A stretch of 64,000 nucleotides of DNA, from positions 124,001 to 188,000 of the forward strand of contig NZ_MWWR01000002.1 of the NCBI RefSeq assembly GCF_002259605.1, in the 5' to 3' direction. Under the pieces are notes generated by a model that did no database searches, was not told where the DNA came from, and saw nothing but the letters and a program-made list of their open reading frames with translations. Numbering within the stretch: the stretch's first letter is position 1; each line of letters opens with the position of its first letter. Source of the stretch: Pseudoscardovia radai. GTDB lineage: Bacteria; Actinomycetota; Actinomycetes; Actinomycetales; Bifidobacteriaceae. A program made the translations under genes and the position numbers. Below are positions 30,564 to 44,396 of the stretch, in pieces.

Positions 30564-31394
30564 TCAGGAGGCCGCACCCTCCCCCGCCGACCGGTCCTTG
30601 CCGTAGATGTCGGGGATGAACCGGTGCTGGTCGTGGAGCTTGCCCCAGAGCACGACGGTGCCTTGGGCGAGCGAGGCGCGCACGTCGATGACGCGCTGGT
30701 TCCTCGACCCGCGGAACTGCAGGAGGGAGTCCTTCTGCGCGGCGATGAACCGACCGTCCACGAGCACGTCGACGTAGTCGAGCAGTTCGCGCTTGTCGGG
30801 CGTCTCGCCCGGACGCATCAGCTCCTCCCACGTGTAGCCGGTCCAGCACCAGATGTCCTTGGTGTGGCCGTATTCCTCGCGCAGACGGCGCACGAGGCGC
30901 AGCAGCATCGGCGTGTTGAGCATGGGCTCGCCGCCGAGAAGGGTCAGGCCCTGGATGTAATGCGGCTTGAGGTCGGCGATGATGGCGTCCTCGAGCGCAT
31001 CCGTGTACGGGTGTCCCGCCTGGAAATCCCAGATCGACGAGTTGTAGCACTCGAGGCACCGGAACGGGCAGCCGCTGACGTACAGGGAGTTGCGGATGCC
31101 CTCGCCGTCGGTGACGACCATGCGCTTGTAGTCGGCCACGATGGACCGGCTCAGTTTGCGTCCGTCCCACTGGCCGGCAGCAGGGTTGTTGCTGCTCGCG
31201 TACGGGACGCCGGGCCCGCGCCCCGGCTCGCCGTCGGCGAAGTCGCGCCACGAGGCCTTGTGCCGGCGCCCGGCCTCCGCCTCGGTGCGGATCCATCCGT
31301 CGCCTTCGGAGACGATGGACGGATCGGCGCCGGAGGAATCGGAGGCCAGGCCGGACGCACCGGCGACGCCGTCGGAATCGTTGAGATCGCTCAC
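30564..31394 (-). CDS. nrdG: anaerobic ribonucleotide reductase activating enzyme
   Basis: A 276-residue radical-SAM activase that installs the glycyl radical on NrdD. The cluster motif is 'CPFRCLECYN' (CxxxCxxC), followed by 'TLLGGEPMLNTPMLLRLVRRL' and 'WCWTGYTWEEL', which match NrdG. Ordinary NrdG is 155-200 residues; here about 80 extra residues precede the domain, low complexity at first and then 'WRDFADGEPGRGPGVPYASS', so the start may lie further in. It follows nrdD by 20 bp in the same direction and would be co-transcribed. Confidence 0.93.
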   Translation of the reverse strand: MSDLNDSDGVAGASGLASDSSGADPSIVSEGDGWIRTEAEAGRRHKASWRDFADGEPGRGPGVPYASSNNPAAGQWDGRKLSRSIVADYKRMVVTDGEGIRNSLYVSGCPFRCLECYNSSIWDFQAGHPYTDALEDAIIADLKPHYIQGLTLLGGEPMLNTPMLLRLVRRLREEYGHTKDIWCWTGYTWEELMRPGETPDKRELLDYVDVLVDGRFIAAQKDSLLQFRGSRNQRVIDVRASLAQGTVVLWGKLHDQHRFIPDIYGKDRSAGEGAAS

Positions 31395-31413
31395 TTCTTC
31401 CTCGGCTTTCCGA

Positions 31414-33843
31414 CTACTGCTCGTCCTTGTCGTCCCACCACGTCTTGCTCGTGCCGTCGGCCAGGGTCACGTGGCCGGTCTCGCCCTCCATGTGCTTGAC
31501 GCGATGCGCAATCTCCTCGTGGCGGCCGTGCACCATCGGACGCTGCACCGGGTTGCCCAGATAGCCGCACGTGCGCTTGGTCACGTTGCACTTGTCGGGA
31601 TCGCAGTTGCCGCACTCCGGGCACTTGAAGCCATCCTCGGTGGGCTCGAAGTCGCCTTCGTAGCCGCACACGAAGCAGTGGTCGATCGGGGTGTTCGTGC
31701 CGAGGTAGCCGATGCCGATCTGGTAGGCGTAGTCCCAGACGGCCTCGAGGGCCTTCGGGTTCTGCTGCAGGCTCGGGAACTCGCAGTAGTTGATGAAGCC
31801 GCCGGCCGCGTAGTACGGGAAGTCCTTCTCGTAGTCGAGCTTCTCCATCGGGGTCGGGCGCAGCCACACCGGGTAGTGGAAGCTGTTGGTGTAGAAATCG
31901 TGGTCCGTCACGCCGGGCACCTTGCCGAACTTCTGCTGGTCCATGCGGCAGAAGCGGTCGGTGAGGCTTTCGGCGGGCGTGGAGTACACGGAGTAGTGGT
32001 AGCCCTCTTCCTTGGCCCACTTCTTGCACAGCGCATCCATGCGGCGCACGATCTCGAGGGCGAACTCCTTGCCGTCCGGGTCCCACGTGTGGTCGGTCAT
32101 CCAGTCCTTGCCGTAGAACACGCTCGTGGCCTCGTACAGGCCGATGTAGCCCAGGGAGACGGTCGCGCGCTCGTTGCGGAAGAGCTGGTCCACGGAGTCG
32201 GTCGGCTTGAGGCGGCCGAAGGCGCCGTACTGGAACAGCGTCGGGGCGTTGATCGGCGTGGCCTGCTTGCAGCGCATGATGCGGAACTGCAGGGCGTGGT
32301 GGGCCACGGCCATGCGCTCGTCGAAGATATGCCAGAAACGGTCCTTGTCGCCGCGGGATTCGAGCGCGATGCGCGGGATGTTCACGGTGACGACGCCGAG
32401 GTTCATGCGGCCGTCCTCGACGTCCTTGCCCGTCTTGGGGTCGGTCCAGCCCTGGAGGAAGGAGCGGCAGCCCATCGGAGCCTTGAAGGATCCGGTGATC
32501 TTGACGATGTTCTCGTAGAACACCACGTCGGGGTACATGCGCTTGGTGGAGCACTCGAGGGCGAGCTGCTTCATGTCGTAGTTCGGGTCGCCCGGGTCGG
32601 CGTTGAGGCCGTGCCTGATGGTGAACACGAGCTTGGGGAAGATGGCGGTGTGGCGGTCCTTGCCCAGGCCGCGGATGCGCACGAGGAGGATGGCGCGCTG
32701 GATCTCGCGGGCGAACCACGAGGTGCCTAGGCCGAAGCCGACGGTCACGAACGGCGTCTGGCCGTTGGACACGCGGTTGGAGTTGATCTGGTACTCCATC
32801 GTCTGCATGGCGTCGTAGATGTTCTTGCGCGTCATGATCTTGGCGTAGATCTGACGCAGCTGCTCGAGCTCGGACACCGTGCCGTCGAAGGGCACGTCCG
32901 GCTCGATGGTCTGGCCCTCCTCGAGGTGCAGGCCCTTGGGCTCGCGCTCGCGCATCTGCTCGACGAGGCGGCGGGCGGCGTCGACGGGCATGCCGTCGGG
33001 CATGATGAGCTCGGCCATGTCGAGGTTCTTGCGGTAGTCGATCTGCGCGTAGCGGCTCATCATCTCGTCGCAGCGGTTGACGGTCTGGCCGCCGTACTGG
33101 GAGCTGGCGATGTCCTTGATGATCTGCGTGATCTGCGTGGCGGCGGTCATGATGGACTTCGGGGAGTCCATCATCGCGTTGCCCAGCGCGAAGCCGTGCT
33201 CGAGCATGTCGCCGAAGTCGGGCAGGGAGCAGTTGCTCTGCGCGGTGAACGGCGAGTAGTCGGCGTCGTGGAAGTGGATGTCGCCCTTCATATGCGCGTT
33301 CGAGACGTCCTTGGGCAGCATGCTGAAGGCCGTGGCTTTGCTGACGGCGCCGGCGAGCAGGTCGCGCTGCGTGGCATAGACGTTGGAGTCCTTGTTCGCG
33401 TTCTCGCGCACGAGGGATTCGTCGCGGGAGGTCAGGCGCTTGACGGCCTCGTTGATGTCGGTGGCCTTGGAGCGCTCGATGTCGCGGTTGAGACGATACG
33501 ACGTGTAGGCGCGCGCGACGTCGTACTCGTGCTCGTTGATGAGCGCGTGCTCGACGAGGTTCTGGATGTCCTCGATCTTGACGGGCTTGGTGTAGCGGTC
33601 GGAGATCTCCGATTCGACCTGATCGACCATGGCGTTGATGACGCTGCGCTCCTGGCCGCCGATCGGCTTGTTGAGCTCCTTGTAGGCCGCCGCGATGGCG
33701 TTGTAGATATTCACCGGGTCGAAGTCGACGATGCGACCGTCGCGCTTCTCGACCTTGATTCCGGTCGCGCCGGTGCCGTCAAGCACACCGACGCCGCCCG
33801 ACTTATCGTCGATGGCGGTATCCGTCAGCACATTGATCTCCAT
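31414..33843 (-). CDS. nrdD: anaerobic ribonucleoside-triphosphate reductase
   Basis: An 809-residue class III reductase making dNTPs without oxygen, consistent with an anaerobe. An ATP-cone (about 25-115, 'IKVEKRDGRIVDFDPVNIYNAI'-type) gives allosteric control. The zinc site near the C-terminus is 'CFVCGYEGDF...CPECGNCDPDKC'. The radical Gly is in 'RTCGYLGNP'. ATG at 33843 follows GGAGGAGAC; longer upstream frames are not family-like. The gene lies downstream of paired NrdR-like boxes, and nrdG follows. Confidence 0.97.
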   Translation of the reverse strand: MEINVLTDTAIDDKSGGVGVLDGTGATGIKVEKRDGRIVDFDPVNIYNAIAAAYKELNKPIGGQERSVINAMVDQVESEISDRYTKPVKIEDIQNLVEHALINEHEYDVARAYTSYRLNRDIERSKATDINEAVKRLTSRDESLVRENANKDSNVYATQRDLLAGAVSKATAFSMLPKDVSNAHMKGDIHFHDADYSPFTAQSNCSLPDFGDMLEHGFALGNAMMDSPKSIMTAATQITQIIKDIASSQYGGQTVNRCDEMMSRYAQIDYRKNLDMAELIMPDGMPVDAARRLVEQMREREPKGLHLEEGQTIEPDVPFDGTVSELEQLRQIYAKIMTRKNIYDAMQTMEYQINSNRVSNGQTPFVTVGFGLGTSWFAREIQRAILLVRIRGLGKDRHTAIFPKLVFTIRHGLNADPGDPNYDMKQLALECSTKRMYPDVVFYENIVKITGSFKAPMGCRSFLQGWTDPKTGKDVEDGRMNLGVVTVNIPRIALESRGDKDRFWHIFDERMAVAHHALQFRIMRCKQATPINAPTLFQYGAFGRLKPTDSVDQLFRNERATVSLGYIGLYEATSVFYGKDWMTDHTWDPDGKEFALEIVRRMDALCKKWAKEEGYHYSVYSTPAESLTDRFCRMDQQKFGKVPGVTDHDFYTNSFHYPVWLRPTPMEKLDYEKDFPYYAAGGFINYCEFPSLQQNPKALEAVWDYAYQIGIGYLGTNTPIDHCFVCGYEGDFEPTEDGFKCPECGNCDPDKCNVTKRTCGYLGNPVQRPMVHGRHEEIAHRVKHMEGETGHVTLADGTSKTWWDDKDEQ

Positions 33844-33970
33844 GTCTCCTCCTGGTTTCGGTGTCGTTCCCGGGATTGGGCCGCCCGGTGTCGGCCGGCG
33901 CTCAGCGCGCGCCGCGCAATGCCATGTTTGTTTGGCAAGGAATACAATAGCGCAGCCCGAAGCGGAAAAG

Positions 33971-34020
33971 AACCCACATATAGGCCACGGTTTTTGCCCC
34001 TCCCCTACATCTAGTGTTTT
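33971..34020. promoter_or_regulatory. paired NrdR-like boxes upstream of nrdD
   Basis: Two related sites, AACCCACATATAGGCC (33971-33986) and CCCCTACATCTAGTGTTTT (34002-34020), have cores CACATATAGG and TACATCTAGT exactly 31 bp apart. Paired boxes about three helical turns apart are the known arrangement for the NrdR repressor of ribonucleotide reductase genes. Box 1 overlaps the likely -35 region of a minus-strand promoter whose -10 is TATTGT (33949-33944). Confidence 0.72.
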
Positions 34021-34080
34021 CATGGGATTGAGAATTCCGGCGTTTCCGCGAGAACAGGCGGCGCTCCCCTCTGGCACGAT

Positions 34081-34162
34081 TCCTATATGTGGTTTTCCGG
34101 CCTGCGGCGAAAATCGTCTCCCTAGGGCGTGTCGTGCCGTCGAACCCCAGATATAGGGGTTT
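34081..34162. promoter_or_regulatory. two more ATATAGG-type sites upstream of nrdD
   Basis: CCTATATGTGG (34082-34092) is the reverse complement of the first NrdR-like box core, and AACCCCAGATATAGGGGTTT (34143-34162) is a near-palindrome with the same centre. They lie 66 bp apart, 240-320 bp before nrdD, in a region with no gene. They may extend the NrdR control region. Confidence 0.45.
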
Positions 34163-34333
34163 GCGCTCGCACGAGGTATCACCGATGGTGCCGCGGACAC
34201 AGACGACGGCGCCTTGGACACCATCTCGCCGGATGCCCCTGCGACGTCCGAAAAGGCCCCGAGAAACGCGCGGGAGCCCCGGGAGGCATGCAAGAGAGGC
34301 ATTCGGGGCACCTGGGCCCTCCGGAGGCATGCA

Positions 34334-34372
34334 AGGGCCCCGCACCCGTCGCACGGACGGATGCGGGGCCCT
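34334..34372 (-). terminator. terminator of aconitase gene
   Basis: AGGGCCCCGCA / TGCGGGGCCCT stem extended by CCGTC/GACGG, about 60 bp past the aconitase stop. A 13-bp direct repeat (GGAGGCATGCAAG) starts at about 34279 and 34322 beside it. The rest of the 33844-34432 gap holds only the boxes above. Confidence 0.75.
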
Positions 34373-34432
34373 GGAAAGCACGAGGCCGGCACGTGGCGCC
34401 CTTGGGGTGCCGCCGACCGGCGCGGGACGCGC

Positions 34433-37138
<2,706 letters not shown>

Positions 37139-37169
37139 AGGGCCTCCGTTTGTTTGAATGTTCCTTACC

Positions 37170-37198
37170 ATTATGGCCCATGCCGCGCATTATGTCGG
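37170..37198 (-). promoter_or_regulatory. sigma-70-type promoter of aconitase gene
   Basis: Minus strand: -35 CCGACA (37198-37193), 17-bp spacer, -10 CATAAT (37175-37170), 31 bp before the start codon. Confidence 0.55.
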
Positions 37199-37289
37199 AC
37201 GATGGACGCATGGCGGAACGCTGCGCGTCGGACACGGCGCGCGACGGGCGACGGAGAGGCAGGCGGTACGATGGCCGCATGCACTGGGG

Positions 37290-37496
37290 TCACAGCTTGA
37301 GGATGTCGAAGAAATCCCACATGCGGAAGAACAGCGTGGTGTTGGAATCGTCCGAGAAGAAGGCGACATCGTTGTTCGGCCCCATCGCCATGAACGCGGC
37401 GAACAGCAACGTCACCATGCACAGTGCGCCAAGCAGGCGGTATCGCCGCAGCGACGGCGTCAAGCTGCGCCAATTCGGACGAGCACCCCTGGGCAT
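37290..37496 (-). CDS. small single-pass membrane protein, hypothetical
   Basis: 68 residues: a basic head ('RPNWRSLTPSLRRYR'), one hydrophobic segment ('LLGALCMVTLLFAAFMAMG') and an aromatic tail ending 'RMWDFFDILKL'. Positive-inside topology is clear. A stop codon lies just upstream in frame, so the ATG at 37496 is the only good start; GAAGG lies very close to it. No family is recognised. It sits between the P-type ATPase and aconitase genes in the same direction and could be a small membrane subunit, but that is a guess. Confidence 0.45.
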   Translation of the reverse strand: MPRGARPNWRSLTPSLRRYRLLGALCMVTLLFAAFMAMGPNNDVAFFSDDSNTTLFFRMWDFFDILKL

Positions 37497-37617
37497 GGCC
37501 TTCGTCGTAGACGGTCATCACCTCGTGCAGGGCGCATGCGGAGTCGGATTTCTCGGTCAGCTCAGGGGCGCCGTCCGCCCTCTGCCGCGCTTCCTCGCGC
37601 GCCTGCCACGCGCGCCC

Positions 37618-40347
<2,730 letters not shown>

Positions 40348-40416
40348 CGTTCCTCCTTCGGCGTCGTTATGCGCGCCATCGTCCGTGCCGTCCCATCCGC
40401 CCTGGGTTTCCCGGCG

Positions 40417-41076
40417 CTACATCCGCACGTACATCTGCTTCTCATGCGCGTCGGCGTTGATGACGGCCGCGAGCGCATGGTAGAGCGAGTACACGTTGTT
40501 CTCGATGTCCTCGTCGCTGTCGGTGGGAATGAAGTCTGCGGCGTACAGAAGCTGGTTGTCCGGATCGATCTGGCCGTCGAGCAGGATGACGGGGATGCCG
40601 GCGTCACGCGCCACTCCAAGGGATTTCTCCCATGCCTCGCTTGTGGATGCGTCGGAGGTGTCGTCGGGATGCACCACGATGAACGTGACCTTGCGCTTGG
40701 CGAAGTCCTCGACGGCCTTGCGCTGCTGCTCCCCCGTGGCCGCCTGCGCGTAGAACACGGACAGGGAGCTGTTCTCGGCGCCCGCGCGGAATTTCTGGAC
40801 GAGGTCGTCGTCGGTGCCGCTGCCGACGAGGGCGACGCCATAGTCGGAGCGGTCGATGTAATCGTGCGAGATCGTGGCCTGCGTGTCCTGGGTGTCCCCC
40901 ACGGCGCGGCCGCGCGGAGCACAGGACGACAGGCAGACGATGGCGCACAGAAGGGACGCGGCGAGGGCCAGCAGACGCAGGGGGCGTCCGGCGGCACGCA
41001 CGGGCAGGGTTCCGTTTACCGGCGCGGATGCCTCGCGAGCGGAGGTTGCGTCTGCGGTGTGATGGCGATATCGCAT
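40417..41076 (-). CDS. lipoprotein resembling a periplasmic-binding-protein domain
   Basis: 219 residues. A 54-residue leader ends with lipobox 'LSSC', so the mature protein is lipid-anchored outside the membrane. The mature part ('YGVALVGSGTDDDLVQKFRAGAEN', 'VTFIVVHPDDTSDAS', 'GIPVILLDG') has the alternating strand-helix pattern of a sugar-type binding-protein lobe, but it is only about half of such a fold. It ends after about 160 mature residues with 'HEKQMYVRM'. The P-type ATPase follows 69 bp downstream. A diverged copy of its first part is found in the mosaic pseudogene at 49.2 kb. Confidence 0.75.
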   Translation of the reverse strand: MRYRHHTADATSAREASAPVNGTLPVRAAGRPLRLLALAASLLCAIVCLSSCAPRGRAVGDTQDTQATISHDYIDRSDYGVALVGSGTDDDLVQKFRAGAENSSLSVFYAQAATGEQQRKAVEDFAKRKVTFIVVHPDDTSDASTSEAWEKSLGVARDAGIPVILLDGQIDPDNQLLYAADFIPTDSDEDIENNVYSLYHALAAVINADAHEKQMYVRM

Positions 41077-41260
41077 GGCCGTCCTTTCGACGTCGCTGGG
41101 AATGCCCGGAACCAGACCGGATCTGCAACCCTACTCTAGTGGAGACCTGCGCCCTCGGAGGTTTTTCAGCGCTGCACGAAGTCCGCACGATATGGCGCAA
41201 CCGGAACTATGGCGTAGCCCCGCCCATGACGGAACCGGCCCGGATATGGCGAGAATACGA

Positions 41261-41292
41261 CGAGGCCGCCCCTTGGAAGGGGCGGCCTCCGA
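41261..41292 (-). terminator. terminator of marR
   Basis: GAGGCCGCCCCTT / AAGGGGCGGCCTC with a GG-type tight loop, 45 bp after the marR stop. Confidence 0.8.
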
Positions 41293-41305
41293 GCTATTTC
41301 CCCAC

Positions 41306-41347
41306 GGCACGCCACGTTAGGCACGGCACGCCAAATTAGGCACGGCG
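41306..41347. repeat. 19-bp tandem repeat across the marR stop
   Basis: GGCACGCCACGTTAGGCAC (41306-41324), then GGCACGCCAAATTAGGCAC (41325-41343), then a partial third copy. The last Ala-stop of marR lies in the second unit and is duplicated beyond the stop in the first. Confidence 0.8.
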
Positions 41348-41893
41348 GGCCGAGCCTCGGCGGGTCGGGCACGCGCGCGTGTTCGTCGGCGCATCGCCGA
41401 GCGCCTCGTTAAGCGCGACCAGCACCTCGCGCAGGCTCGCGATCTCGATGGGACTGCGCCCGCTTTTCGCGATGACCTCGCGCATCGTGGCCTCGACAAG
41501 GGGCTGGGCCTTGTCGAAGGCCCGGCGCCCGGCGGGCGTGACGGCGATCAGCGAAGACCTGCGGTCCTGCTCGTTCGGCTGCCGTTCGAGCAGCCCGTCG
41601 CGTTCCATACGGTCGAGCACCTTCGTCATGCCGCCTGACGTGATGCCCAGGTGCGCGGCGATGTCGCCCGGCCGGCATGTCCCGAGACTCAGGAGCGTGC
41701 GCAGCACGTCATAGGAGGTGACCGATATCGCGTCGCCCTCCTCGAGACGCTGTTCGACCAGAGCCCACAGGCGCGTTTCGACGCGCACCGTCACATCGAA
41801 GATATCCGTCAGATCGGTATCCGTGATGGCGGTATCCGGTTTCCCCGGCTCTCGCGCCGTCGGTCCCGCCGCATCATCATTGGCGGATGCCAT
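41336..41893 (-). CDS. MarR-family regulator
   Basis: A 185-residue winged-helix repressor: 'SYDVLRTLLSLGTCRPGDIAAHLGITSGGMTKVLDRMERDGLLERQPNEQDRRSS' region spans recognition helix and wing. A 30-residue variable head and a basic tail ('CPTRRGSARRA') flank the domain. CAAGGAGG precedes the ATG. It follows the reductase-like gene at 41960 by 66 bp in the same direction, so the two probably form one operon, with MarR controlling its own unit. Ligand is unknown; MarR proteins often sense phenolics or oxidants. Confidence 0.88.
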   Translation of the reverse strand: MASANDDAAGPTAREPGKPDTAITDTDLTDIFDVTVRVETRLWALVEQRLEEGDAISVTSYDVLRTLLSLGTCRPGDIAAHLGITSGGMTKVLDRMERDGLLERQPNEQDRRSSLIAVTPAGRRAFDKAQPLVEATMREVIAKSGRSPIEIASLREVLVALNEALGDAPTNTRACPTRRGSARRA

Positions 41894-41959
41894 GTGTCTG
41901 CCTCCTTGCCTCGCCGATCATTCTTTGATCTCGTTCTCTTCTTTGATGTCGTTCTCTGC

Positions 41960-42535
41960 TTACTTGAACAGAACGAAGCCGTCGGTCCAGGCGATCCGCT
42001 CGCGGGCGGCCAGGGAGATCTGGAGATAGCCAAGCGCCTCCATCTCGTGGGCGCGCTGCAGGGAGCCGGCATCGAACACCGTGGCGCCGGATGCCGCGAC
42101 GACGTCCGCAAGCGCCTTCTTGGCGTCCGCGTCGTCTCCCGCCACCATGACGCTCGTCTTCTTCTGGCCGGCAACCTCTCCGGAGGCGAGGGTGGCGGCG
42201 AAGTTCGTGTTGAAGGCCTTGACGACATGGGCGTTGGGAATGAGCGCCTGCAGCTCGGCGGCGGCGCTGCCGGCCTCGACGGCCAGCGGTTCCATGGTGG
42301 AGAAGTCGACCGGGTTCGTGATGTCGACCACGGTCCTGCCGTCGAAGGCGGCGCCGGCCTTGCCGGCGATATCCGCGAGCGCCGGGTACGGGACGGCGAG
42401 GACGACGATGTCGCCGTACTCGGCGGTCGCGACCTCGTCGTGGCCGACGAAGGTGACGGTGGCGCCGGCGCGCTCGAAAAGCTTCGCGAGGGAGGTGCCC
42501 ATATTGCCCTTGCCGATGATGGAGATTGCGGTCAT
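41960..42535 (-). CDS. NAD(P)-binding reductase of the F420-dependent NADP reductase family
   Basis: 191 residues with a Rossmann fold: 'ISIIGKGNMGTSLAKLFERAG' (GxGxxG), then 'DIVVLAVPYPAL' and 'VVDITNPVDFSTM', the pattern of the F420H2:NADP oxidoreductase superfamily, and 'VKAFNTNFAATL'. In organisms without F420 such proteins act as NAD(P)-dependent reductases of unknown substrate. GAAAGGATC precedes the ATG. It is the first gene of a two-gene operon with marR. Substrate cannot be assigned. Confidence 0.8.
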   Translation of the reverse strand: MTAISIIGKGNMGTSLAKLFERAGATVTFVGHDEVATAEYGDIVVLAVPYPALADIAGKAGAAFDGRTVVDITNPVDFSTMEPLAVEAGSAAAELQALIPNAHVVKAFNTNFAATLASGEVAGQKKTSVMVAGDDADAKKALADVVAASGATVFDAGSLQRAHEMEALGYLQISLAARERIAWTDGFVLFK

Positions 42536-42687
42536 GATGATCCTTTCGCTTGTGCGTGTGCCGGGTTGCCGGAAAGGCCGCCGGAACTTGTCTTGTCGGC
42601 TTGTATCTTACGCGCAAGCAATCATCGTGTCAACAATCTCGCCCTCTCCCCGCCCTTCCGGCGTGTCGCACCCTGCGCCACCTGCCC

Positions 42688-43266
42688 TCAGGCCGTCACG
42701 GCAAGCAGCAGAAGCATCGAGACGCCCTCGCTCACCAGCGGTACCATGCCCGCCACATACCCGTGTCTGCCGCGCAGACGGTAGTACAGCGCGTACATGA
42801 CGACGCTCACGACGAAGGCGAGGGCGAGCGCCACGTCCATCGTCACGGCGCCCGTATGCGTCATACGCCCGGCGGAGCGCAGCACATCGACGGCGGCGTA
42901 TTCGAGCGCCGTCCATCCCACGATGAGAAACAGCTCGCAGGTGAAGCGCCGCCCCAGGGCGAGGACGGTCACGGCGAGCAGGACGAGGAACAGCCCGACG
43001 CCAAGCGAGAGAATCGTGCGCCCCGGCACGATGCGCTCCCCCGGCGCGTCGAGGACGCTGACGAAGCTCATGCACAGGCCGGCGGCACCTGCCCCGATGG
43101 CGCCGGCAAGCAGGATGACGATGGCGGGAAGGTTCCGGCCGTGGCGCCGTCCGGGGCGGAACGCGACCGCCCACCACGCCAGGTAGAACAGACAGCAGAC
43201 GACGAGCAGCCTCTGGCCCGTCACAAGATTCGCCGCGGCATACGCGGGATCGTACAGATGCGACAT
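42688..43266 (-). CDS. hypothetical membrane protein of the ABC exporter operon
   Basis: 192 residues with about five membrane helices ('RLLVVCCLFYLAWWAVAF', 'AIVILLAGAIGAGAAGLC', 'ILSLGVGLFLVLLAVTVLAL', 'ALALAFVVSVVMYALYY', 'MLLLLAVT'). No family is recognised. It follows the second permease by 62 bp in the same direction and is the last gene of the five-gene exporter operon beginning at 48647. It may be an accessory membrane subunit or an immunity-like component; the sequence does not decide. Confidence 0.65.
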   Translation of the reverse strand: MSHLYDPAYAAANLVTGQRLLVVCCLFYLAWWAVAFRPGRRHGRNLPAIVILLAGAIGAGAAGLCMSFVSVLDAPGERIVPGRTILSLGVGLFLVLLAVTVLALGRRFTCELFLIVGWTALEYAAVDVLRSAGRMTHTGAVTMDVALALAFVVSVVMYALYYRLRGRHGYVAGMVPLVSEGVSMLLLLAVTA

Positions 43267-43328
43267 GCGCCCTCCTTATGCGGCCTTACACGGCGCCTCC
43301 CCGCGCCGTGCCTCCAGCATAGGCGCGC

Positions 43329-44396
43329 TCAGGCGAACAGGAGCAGCACGAGGCCGGGCGGGAACACGGCGCAGACGAGGGACATGGCGGGCGCGTACGT
43401 GCCGATGGTCCAGAACACCGGGCACAGCACGAATTCGCTGACGAGAATCGTGAAGGCGCAGCTGACGAAGGCGCCGCGCGAGCGCACGAGGCGTTCGAAG
43501 CACATAACCCATAGGTCGGCCAGCGGCACCAGGACGAGGATGCAGCACAGGTCGCGCCACCACGCGATGCGGTCCGTCTCGAGAAGGCGCGTGGCGGCGA
43601 AGGCGACGATCGCGGGCACGATGGCGTGCGCGAGGTTCGCCGCGTACTCCCATGCGAAGCGCGCCCCGCGCGTCATGGCCATGCCCGGCCCGCCGTGCCT
43701 CGTGCGCGCTCCGACGGCGAGGAACAGGTCGAGGAACACGAGGATAAGCGCCATGGATCGCACGGGCTGCACGCGCGCCAGGGCGCCGCCGTTCATGGCG
43801 GACGCTAGGCCTTCCACATGCACGGTTTCGAAATCGGCATGGAACACGCTGCCCCCGGCCAGGAAGTCCTGGTAGCGCCGTGCGAGCTCCTGCCGTTCCT
43901 GCGGGCTTGACATGCCCAGCTGGGAGGAGGCCTCGTTCTGCAGAACCGTCAGCGCACGCCGCTGCCAGATGACGGCGAAGACGGTTTCCTTGGCCTCGCT
44001 TCCCAGCGAGGTGAAAGGCGAGTCGACATAGGTGATGGCGCCGGAGATGTCTTGCTCGTCGCCGGCCTCGATGCGCGAGGTGGCGCCGGGCGAGATGACG
44101 AAGCCGCATTGCGCCTGCCCCGTCTGGACCTCGTGGATGAGCTCCTGCTCGCTCGAGGCCTCGCGGAAGTCATACGACGAATCCGCGGCCTCGATCTGCT
44201 CGACGAGCTGGTGGCCGCTGTCGCCGTCCTCGTTCCACAGGAGCACGGTCCACGATGTTCCCGCCGGCACGGAGACGACGGAAATCATCCACAGAACAAG
44301 CGCCATGAGAACGGCCGCGATCCAGCAGGCGGGGCGGCGCAGCTGGCCCTTGAGCGACAGCGCGAACCACAGGAGCCCTTTCTTCAGCGCCTTCAT
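43329..44396 (-). CDS. ABC-2-type transporter permease
   Basis: 355 residues in the ABC-2 pattern: one N-terminal helix ('ACWIAAVLMALVLWMISVV'), a large extracellular domain of about 170 residues, then about five helices. The extracellular part contains 'NEDGDSGHQLVEQIEAADSS' and 'QTGQAQCGFVISPG', similar in layout to the other permease. Its ATG overlaps the upstream permease stop by four bases (ATGA), so the two are translated together and probably form a heterodimer. Confidence 0.8.
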   Translation of the reverse strand: MKALKKGLLWFALSLKGQLRRPACWIAAVLMALVLWMISVVSVPAGTSWTVLLWNEDGDSGHQLVEQIEAADSSYDFREASSEQELIHEVQTGQAQCGFVISPGATSRIEAGDEQDISGAITYVDSPFTSLGSEAKETVFAVIWQRRALTVLQNEASSQLGMSSPQERQELARRYQDFLAGGSVFHADFETVHVEGLASAMNGGALARVQPVRSMALILVFLDLFLAVGARTRHGGPGMAMTRGARFAWEYAANLAHAIVPAIVAFAATRLLETDRIAWWRDLCCILVLVPLADLWVMCFERLVRSRGAFVSCAFTILVSEFVLCPVFWTIGTYAPAMSLVCAVFPPGLVLLLFA

